From: Gnetum montanum
Lineage: Eukaryota > Streptophyta > Gnetopsida > Gnetales > Gnetaceae
Reading direction: 5' to 3'
DNA: 64,000 bases
Assembly (NCBI GenBank): GCA_015680685.1
Contig: MNCI01021551.1
Location: 308,790 to 372,789 of the forward strand
Made by a program: the position numbers and the translations under genes. This document shows positions 57,901-64,000 of this stretch, piece after piece. The notes beneath the pieces are model-generated. The model was not told the origin of the DNA and did no database searches. It worked only from the letters and a program-made list of their open reading frames with translations. Every line of letters starts with the position of its first letter. Position 1 is the stretch's first letter.

Positions 57901-58168
57901 ACTGGACCAGTGTCTCAGAAGAGGAAATCCTTCGCCGGCTGGAATTTGGCTTAGGAGGATCCCCTATGATAAGCATTTTGTTATTATGAACTTCATTCGC
58001 TGCACATTGTTTGAAATTTTATCTTTCTCTTATTCTTATGTTGATTGTCTCTTTTTGCATTTTCAGGATCAAGGTGGTGACGATGTCTACAAAGCTGGTC
58101 CCAGTGGAGCGGAGGCTCATGATGCCAGCAGGTCTAAAGGAGATGACCCTCTCATCCCAGATGTTTAG

Positions 58169-58484
58169 TTTTTGTTGTGAAATTATTCTGACTCCAATTT
58201 ATACGGGGATTGTAAATTGAGATGAATGAAACCAGTTAACTCTTATACTTGTACATCATTTCATGTATAAAATTTTTTTTTGATTTTGAGTTTAATTGCA
58301 AACACGACACGGGAATGTAAAATGTTTTGGTTTGTTTTTGTGGTTTAAGTGTAATGCGCAGATGTAATTAGAAGTCAGAATATAATGATAAATGAAATAT
58401 AATCACAAAAATGGTTATTGACAACATGGCAATGCAAGCGTAAATTCGAACAGTCTGCCAGAATTGGAGGAAAACAAATTATAA
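58169..58484. other. Spacer 3' of the E3 antisense gene
   Basis: AT-rich with T and A runs, no gene. It probably holds the 3' end signals of the antisense transcript; several AATAAA-like variants exist but none can be chosen. Confidence 0.4.
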
Positions 58485-58823
58485 GTGGATGATCTAGTTC
58501 AAGGCCATCTCGAGCTAGATTTGCACTAGTTTAAGGCCATTTCGGGCCAGATTCACACTAGTTTAAGGCCATTTCGGGCCATATGCGTAGTTTTAGGCCA
58601 TTTCGGGCCCCAACATACGCAAGGGACGTTTCGAATGACACAGGTGGATTTCTCGGTTGACCGACCATTTCTGATCGTGGCTAGTTTTATGTTATTGCGG
58701 ACATGCTAGTTTAACATTGTCCCGGACTAGTTGTAGTTTAACATCATTTTGGACCAGTTGTAGTTTAACGTCATTTCGGAAAGTTGTAGTTTAACGTCAT
58801 TTCGAACAGTTGTTTTTCATTAT
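58485..58823 (-). repeat. Hairpin-TAAACT array after E3 gag-pro
   Basis: On the minus strand about nine units, such as GGCCCGAAATGGCCTTAAAC (three copies) and GAAATGACGTTAAACTACAA. It starts right after the gag-pro stop. Confidence 0.75.
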
Positions 58824-61800
58824 TCATTGGTTTAGTAATTTTTTGATTTTTCACATTTTTACGTTGGGAGTAGAGTTAGCGGGTATGATTCTGTATTCAG
58901 CGTCCCCTTCACTGATCACGTTGAAGGGTAATTCAGCCCAAGGGACGTCTAATGGAATTGTTTCAGCGTTGGTGTTTTCTTGCGCTTCAGCATGTATCAC
59001 GGTTTCTATGTCAGTTATGGTCTCTAAGTGAGGTTGCGTATGTACAATGTCAGGCCTGGGTAGTTCTGTTTTGGGTGGGTTTTCTTCTGTGTTTAAAGGG
59101 TTATCACTTGTCGGTTGTTGTGCTCTTCGAGCTTAACCTCTGAACCTTGGTCTGTGTCTATGTACGATAAGATGATGGGTGTAGCAGCCTCCCCGCGTAT
59201 GATGATTTCACCGCCTTCATAAGGCAGATGAATATCTTGGTGTATAGGGGAAGAAACTGCTTTCAGTTGGGCTAACCAGGGCCTTCCCAAGATTAGGTTA
59301 AACCTTGGCATTTCATCAATCACTACGAAGTCAGCGGATGTGGGGAATTGATCCCCTGCTATGAAGTCTAAGGTCACGGTGCCTTTAACTATCACACGTG
59401 ATCCGCTAAATGATTTCAAGCATGTGGTGGTAGTTGGTCTGATTCGCTCTGTTAGCCCGAGTTGTTCGATGATGGGATATGGAACTACGTTTGTGGCAGC
59501 TCCATCATCTACGTGGATCCTATCTATCTGGAATTGGTTTACTCTTATTGTTATAAACATAGGGGCTATTGTTATCTCCCCTGTTTTCTTATCCACCTTG
59601 ATGTTATCATTATGAAAACTTAATGGTTTGGAAGTTGACCCTTGAGGCGAGTACATCACCGCATGAATTAAAGGTTCATTTGGAGGCAAGTCCTCGCTTA
59701 CTGGGATAGATGTTAACATATGCACCAAAGCTTCGCAGTGGGTTTGAGATGTCCAAACTAAGTCATATAAGCTCAGAGAAGTATTCTTTTGTTTAAGGGC
59801 TTGTGTGACCTATGTTAGGGTTGTTGCTAAGTCTCTACTGTTGGGCGCATGTTTATCGGCGGTGACTTAGTCCATTGGGCCCAGCAGTTTTATTTCGTGC
59901 ATCGTTGGTTTGTCATTTTTTCCTGGACTCGTTGTTTTAGGCATATCGTGTTTTCTGGATGGTTCACCCTCATGGCCTATGTTTGGTTGATTGTTAGGTG
60001 GCGTCATGGGTATCGCATTTAATGGAGTAGGTTTAGGAGGTCGTAAGGCTAGCCGTTGATGCTCCTTTTCCAGGCGTTCACGTGTAAGCCTATCCGCTAA
60101 GCGTTCTCGTATGTGACGCGGGGGCGTGGTTGGTTTTGAGGCCTCAGGTTTCCTTGGGATTCGTACTACGTATGGAGTCAGGTGGGGTTGCGGTTGGACA
60201 GTCGCTTGCAGTTGGGTGCCAAACTGGCTAGGCACCTTGATGACATAGGGATTGGGTTTACTTTGTGTTTGCAAGGTGGAGGATTGGTAATCATTAGGAC
60301 ATTCAGGTGTCCTAACGATGTATGGGGTTGGTTTAGGTGGAGGTTGGACCTCTGCTGTTGCGACTGCGAGTGGTACTCAGACTACGTAAGGGGCAGGATA
60401 AGTAGGACGGGTTGGTAGATTTGAGGTAGTGACGGTGGGAGGTATACGCACCACGTATGGTTTTTCACGTGTCGGGGTGTTAGAAGTCATTATGGCGGGG
60501 GGTACCCGGACAACATATGGTTGCTGTGGGGCGTATGATGATTGAGGCATGGATGTTGATGCAATGGGAGGAATACATACTACAAATGGCTTGTTAGGCG
60601 TTTGTTGTTCATGGTCAGAGTAGACGATGTTAATGCTCAGCATTTTAGGTTCATTATCTAGGTAGATTGTGTTAATAACGTACGGTGCCTCTTTGGTATT
60701 CAGAGGATCTTTATACACATCCATAGCCTGGTTCTGCAGTTGGACCGGGTTGGCCTCATCAAAAGTGATTTGGCCTCCATTGATCATTCGTTATATATCT
60801 TGTTTCAGGGTGAAACAGTAATCCGTGCCATGCCCATTACGTTGGTAATAGTCGCAGAAACGGTCCATCCTAAAATCTTTGGGTACTGGGGGTTCATCCA
60901 GCATTGCTAGGCTTGGGTTCTGAACCAGTTGACAGAACCGATCATGTCTTTGGATCGCTGCTAGGGACAACTATTTATGTTTCATTAATCCAGCCCTCAG
61001 GAGTTGATCAAATAGCTGGGATGGCTTCATAGGCAATGGCATATATTGGGAGGGTTCTTTCCTCTCAAGGTTTCTTGTACGGTTCGATGTTGGGTTCTAC
61101 GATGAAGACGATTCCGGTGCAGTCGCGGGAGTAGGTTTAGTATAATTAGTAGGGGCCAACGATGGTTTGTTTTGTTGTGCCACATTTGCTTATTGCATTT
61201 CCACTATTGCCGCTATAGTTATTTAGCCTTTTCTTTATCTTTCTTACTGTGTTGATTTTTGAAGGCTAAATACGCAAGATCATGGCTATTTTGGGCCACC
61301 TCCTCTATGTTTTTAATCTGTACAAAGGCTTGATTAAGGTTACGCGCGTTGAGACAATATAACTTGGATTTGAAAAAGTTGTTGACAGACCCTTTTAGAA
61401 TGGTGAGCAGATACGTCTGTGGGATCGGCTCATGGAGCTCATTGAGAGCAGCACTCCACCTTTGGATGAATTTTTGTATAGGTTCTAGAGGTGCTTGTTT
61501 GACCTGTATAAGACTATCAAGTGTCACTTCAGGTTTCAAGTTATACTTGAACCTGGTAATGAATTGATGTAACAACTCCTCTAGAGAAAATATTGAGTTT
61601 CTTGGCAAGGCCCGATACCAATCAAGTGCTCTTCCTATGAGAGACATAGGGAACACTTGTAAAATGACGTGTGGCCATGCCTGAAGTAATGCATATTTGA
61701 GTCTAAATGTTATAAGGTGGGCATTGGGGTCCATTTCCCCATTATATTTGGTTAGCGTAGGCAATGATACACCTTTGGGTAAGGTTAGGGGCGGAACGGA

Positions 61801-63000
61801 AGAGCTGATGGGATCATCGTGGTAAAAGTCCACTACCTTCAACTCTCCGTCGACGGCCATCTTGAGGCGTTTGACCTCGTCAGTTAGTTCCTGCATTAGT
61901 TTCTTAGCATCCGCCCAATCTTAAGACCTAGGTGAGGTGATAGCTTGGGGATGTGGTATAGTGTACAGATTAGATTGTTGAATAGTAAGTTGGAAGGCTG
62001 AAAGTTGTGTAGTTGGCGGTTGTACTTGTCGAATGTTTATAATGGGTGGTATCAGGGGCAGCATGTTGTGAGCAAGGGGTTGTTGTTACTGTGGTTGTCC
62101 TTGAGGGATACTGAACAGTGTAATTGTGTGAGGTGGCATGTTGTAGTGAGGGGGTTGATGTGATTGAGCACCCATCGCTGCCCATTGCCTGGTCATGTTT
62201 TGTGTAGGAACCCCCTGAACTTGTTGGGTTACAGTAGTGGAAGGGGCTCCGTGCGTTTGAACCCGGGGGATATAATGGGTAGACGTAGATGTCGGTATCA
62301 CATGTGGCATCCCGATCACGCAGGGTGGGAAGGTCACTCCTACATTGTTTTGAGGGGGTTGCATTTGGAAGAACGGGGGTGTCGTGGCTGTGGGAGGAAT
62401 TACGAAGGGAAGTGTGTTGACTTGAACATCAATTGGTGGAGGAATGAGGATGAGAGCAGTTGCGTCTTATTGAGGCACCTATGCTTGCGTGATTCCAAAT
62501 GGTTGGATGAACGTAGTTTCGCTCGTGAATGGGTGAAATAGCGGATTTATATAAGTTTGTGGGCTAAGGGTGTCGTATGAGTCTTCATGCTCAGATTGGG
62601 CAGCGAACTCATCTTCCTCTTCCGATTGAGGATTTACTACAGGCTGATCTAGCGACTAGCTCCTTTGCAGGAGGATTTGTATGATGAGCTCAAAGTAAGA
62701 CTCTGGAACAGGGATGATATCGTACGAGGAAGGAATGAACTCTTGCCTTCCCCTGTAGAAAAGTTCGTATTGCCTTTTAACTTCTATTTCGACTCAGTCC
62801 ACAGCTAGGCCAGCTTGTATTTTTATGCATATGAAGTTGTACTGGTCTTGACTTATGATGTTAGACGATGGGTTCCTCCCTTGCAATCTAAGGAACCGGC
62901 GAGGCCCCACTGTGGGTTGGACTGCGGGCTATTGGACCGCCATGGTGCCTACGATGTCAGTGACTTGGGTGGTTGTAGTGGTGGTGTTTGCGGTATTCAT
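58824..63000 (-). pseudogene. gag-pro: E3 gag-pro (gag, zinc knuckle, linker, aspartic protease)
   Basis: ATG 63000 on the minus strand (MNTANTTTTTTQVTDIVGTM). Order: N-terminal region with QYNFICIKIQAGLAVD; acidic stretch (SEEEDEFAAQSEHEDSYD); Gln/Pro-rich part (62364-61990); capsid domain 61830-61480 (ALDWYRALPRNSIFSLEELL, then FITRFKYN); helical part to 61219, open over 225 codons; a one-base deletion near 61205; zinc-knuckle region 60970-60790 with NGHGTDYCF; linker with seven or eight PYVVRIP-like units (60590-60130); protease 59728-59093 with IHVDDGAATNVVPYP and FNLILGRPWLAQL, intact. The tail WAELPFNVISEG ends at the stop 58826-58824. Few other stops. Confidence 0.85.
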
Positions 63001-63789
63001 GATAAATAGTTGAGAATATGACACAGTGAAGGGATATGAAATTAAAGTACTTGGTGCAGTGTAAACCTACGTTCGTGGCGTACAGCATATACACTGGCTC
63101 TCAGCGTATAGGCTTCAATGATCAGCGTATAAGGGTAGCATAGACAACGTATAGGTATACAGCGTATAGTGTCAGCATAGCAAATCTACGGCGTAGAGCA
63201 TACAACGTATACGCTAAGCAACGTAGACAGCGTCTGCATACAGCGTAAACAGAGTTACAATGTATAGAGTGTAGCGTATACGGACGGCAGCGTAAAGGAG
63301 TTTACAGCGTAGGGCGTGCAGCGTAAACTGAACAGCAGAGACAAAGTCAGCATATAGCGTAGACAGGGTCTACAGTGTAAAGAGTGCAGCATAAACTTAG
63401 TAGCTGCATATATGTCAGCAGCGTAAGCAGGGTTTTGTGTGTAGCGTAGGCATAGTCTGCAGCGTAAAACATGCAGCGTATATGTCAACAGCGTAAACAG
63501 AGTTCTGTGTGCAGCGTAGACAAAGTGTACAACGTAAAGTGGGCAGCGTATATTCGGCAGCGTAGACGTTGGGGGTTTTGCAGGTAGAGTCAGCGTATGG
63601 TTAACAGCGTAGACGCTGGGAGACTTGCATATGGTAAATTTTAAACGGAGTAGCTTAGACGTTGGATAGTTTGCAGACTATGAGTTTTAAACTAAGCAGC
63701 GTAAACATTGGGAGGTTTGCAAAAAGGGTCGGCATGTACTCAACAGCATAGATGCTGAGAGCTCTAAAGCACAACAAGTTTTAGGCAGA
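63001..63789 (-). repeat. E3 leader with hairpin repeats
   Basis: Tandem, degenerate units of about 40 to 50 bp. On the minus strand they carry GTAGACCCTGTCTACGCT-like palindromes and GCGTATACGC variants, in the same place as the leader array of E2. No gene. Confidence 0.7.
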
Positions 63790-63808
63790 GGCCCTCCTTC
63801 TAGCTCTA
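63790..63808 (-). other. E3 primer-binding site
   Basis: On the minus strand TAGAGCTAGAAGGAGGGCC, with three or four changes from the E4 site, five to six bases after the LTR end. Confidence 0.7.
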
Positions 63809-63813
63809 ATTTT

Positions 63814-64000
63814 TGTACCGTTCGAAATCGTCGATCTCCGGCTTGAAGGAAACAGAGACTTGGAGATACCCGGACACGCATAGAAGATCCTACCTTCGCC
63901 TGAGGATGAGCTGGAATGAACGAAGGCAGAGTACCTTGAGTGGTCCACACATGGATCAGGCAAGGATTTCCCCAAACGTACACCGAGGTGCTATACACTA
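63814..64000 (-). repeat. E3 left LTR, 3' end only
   Basis: It matches the end of the right LTR at 46745-46931 with about 17 differences. The rest is beyond the window. Confidence 0.87.

Larger units (their letters stand above)
53644..58168 (+). pseudogene. E3 antisense eight-exon gene (best copy)
   Basis: Exons: 53644-53774, 54550-54999, 55075-55343, 55434-56482, 56573-56818, 56904-57098, 57184-57968, 58067-58168, about 3.2 kb coding, near 1,075 residues. Exon 1 is basic (MGKGKEVEG). Exon 2 is a degenerate NIF-like HAD domain. Exon 3 is unassigned. Exon 4 has a helical domain (FFSNLFGVPVDGIN, YPLFRAWVFPKSLSQVQS, RYNWAQFLLSGLHKE) resembling accessory domains of plant retroelements, then a Lys-rich end. 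Exons 5-6 are acidic (EEEDVEKDQGGE, DGVDEMF-like). Exon 7 is coiled-coil-like with a conserved end (EEILRRLEFGLGGSP). Lesions: stops in exons 1, 2, 4, 5 and 7, a frameshift in exon 4, acceptor AG to AC before exon 3, donor GT to AT after exon 7. Confidence 0.82.
46745..64000 (-). mobile_element. E3, Tat/Ogre-like element on the minus strand, right end outside the window
   Basis: Reading on the minus strand: LTR from beyond 64000 to 63814, primer site 63808-63790, hairpin leader, gag-pro 63000-58824, antisense gene 53644-58168 (on the plus strand), pol 52848-49547, 3' region, polypurine tract 48103-48089, LTR 48088-46745. The visible 187 bp of the left LTR differ from the right LTR at about 9% of positions. 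It is the best preserved of the four. Five bases left of it (GTATA, 46740-46744) are the expected duplication. Confidence 0.87.

Noticed and set aside
1-64000. Host genes, tRNA, rRNA or microRNA genes
   Set aside because: Every longer conserved frame could be placed in a retroelement, and no tRNA cloverleaf or rRNA stretch was recognised on reading.

Overview
The window is plant nuclear DNA from a large, repeat-rich genome. I found no host gene, no tRNA or rRNA gene and no CRISPR array. Nearly all of it is nested, decayed LTR retrotransposons of the Ty3/gypsy superfamily. Four of them (called E1 to E4 here) are very large relatives of the Tat/Ogre lineage. This rests on their size (about 17 to 19 kb each once nested copies are removed), long LTRs (1.3 to 2.0 kb), a gag-pro frame separate from pol, and a second, archaeal-type RNase H after the usual one. 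A seed plant is likely; I cannot name the species.

Layout. 1-471 is the LTR tail, primer-binding site and leader of an old element E0 with a tRNA-Asp-like (Athila-type) primer site. E1 (472-36387, + strand) is inserted in that leader: two 1533-bp LTRs flanked by the exact duplication AACCT. E2 (4055-23187, + strand) sits inside the E1 gag frame. After E1, E0 resumes with its gag (36463-38270). E4 (38401 onward, + strand) interrupts E0 and is itself cut at 46494 by the start of another LTR (E5). E5 is cut at 46745 by E3, which lies on the minus strand and runs past the right edge of the window.

Gene order in E1, E2 and E3 is LTR, primer site, leader, gag-pro, an antisense gene, pol (RT, RNase H, archaeal RNase H, integrase), a long 3' region, polypurine tract, LTR. 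E4 keeps the left half up to the 3' end of the antisense gene. The antisense gene is the most interesting content. It has eight exons, and exon lengths are kept between copies: exon 2 is 450 bp in all three, exon 7 is 785 bp and exon 8 is 102 bp in two. It has its own TATA box and lies between protease and RT, where Ogre elements carry an intron. Exon 2 resembles the FCP1/NIF-type HAD phosphatase fold with its catalytic acids missing in every copy. Exon 4 resembles an accessory domain of plant retroelements, and exons 5 to 7 are acidic and coiled-coil-like.

The non-coding parts also show repeated design: arrays of short hairpins followed by TAAACT at three fixed places in each element, hairpin minisatellites in the leaders and in intron 1 of the antisense gene, a foldback around the polypurine tract, and a conserved 51-52 nt mini-exon in the 3' region. 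All genes carry some stops or frameshifts, so these copies are probably non-autonomous now. The E3 pol is the best preserved.
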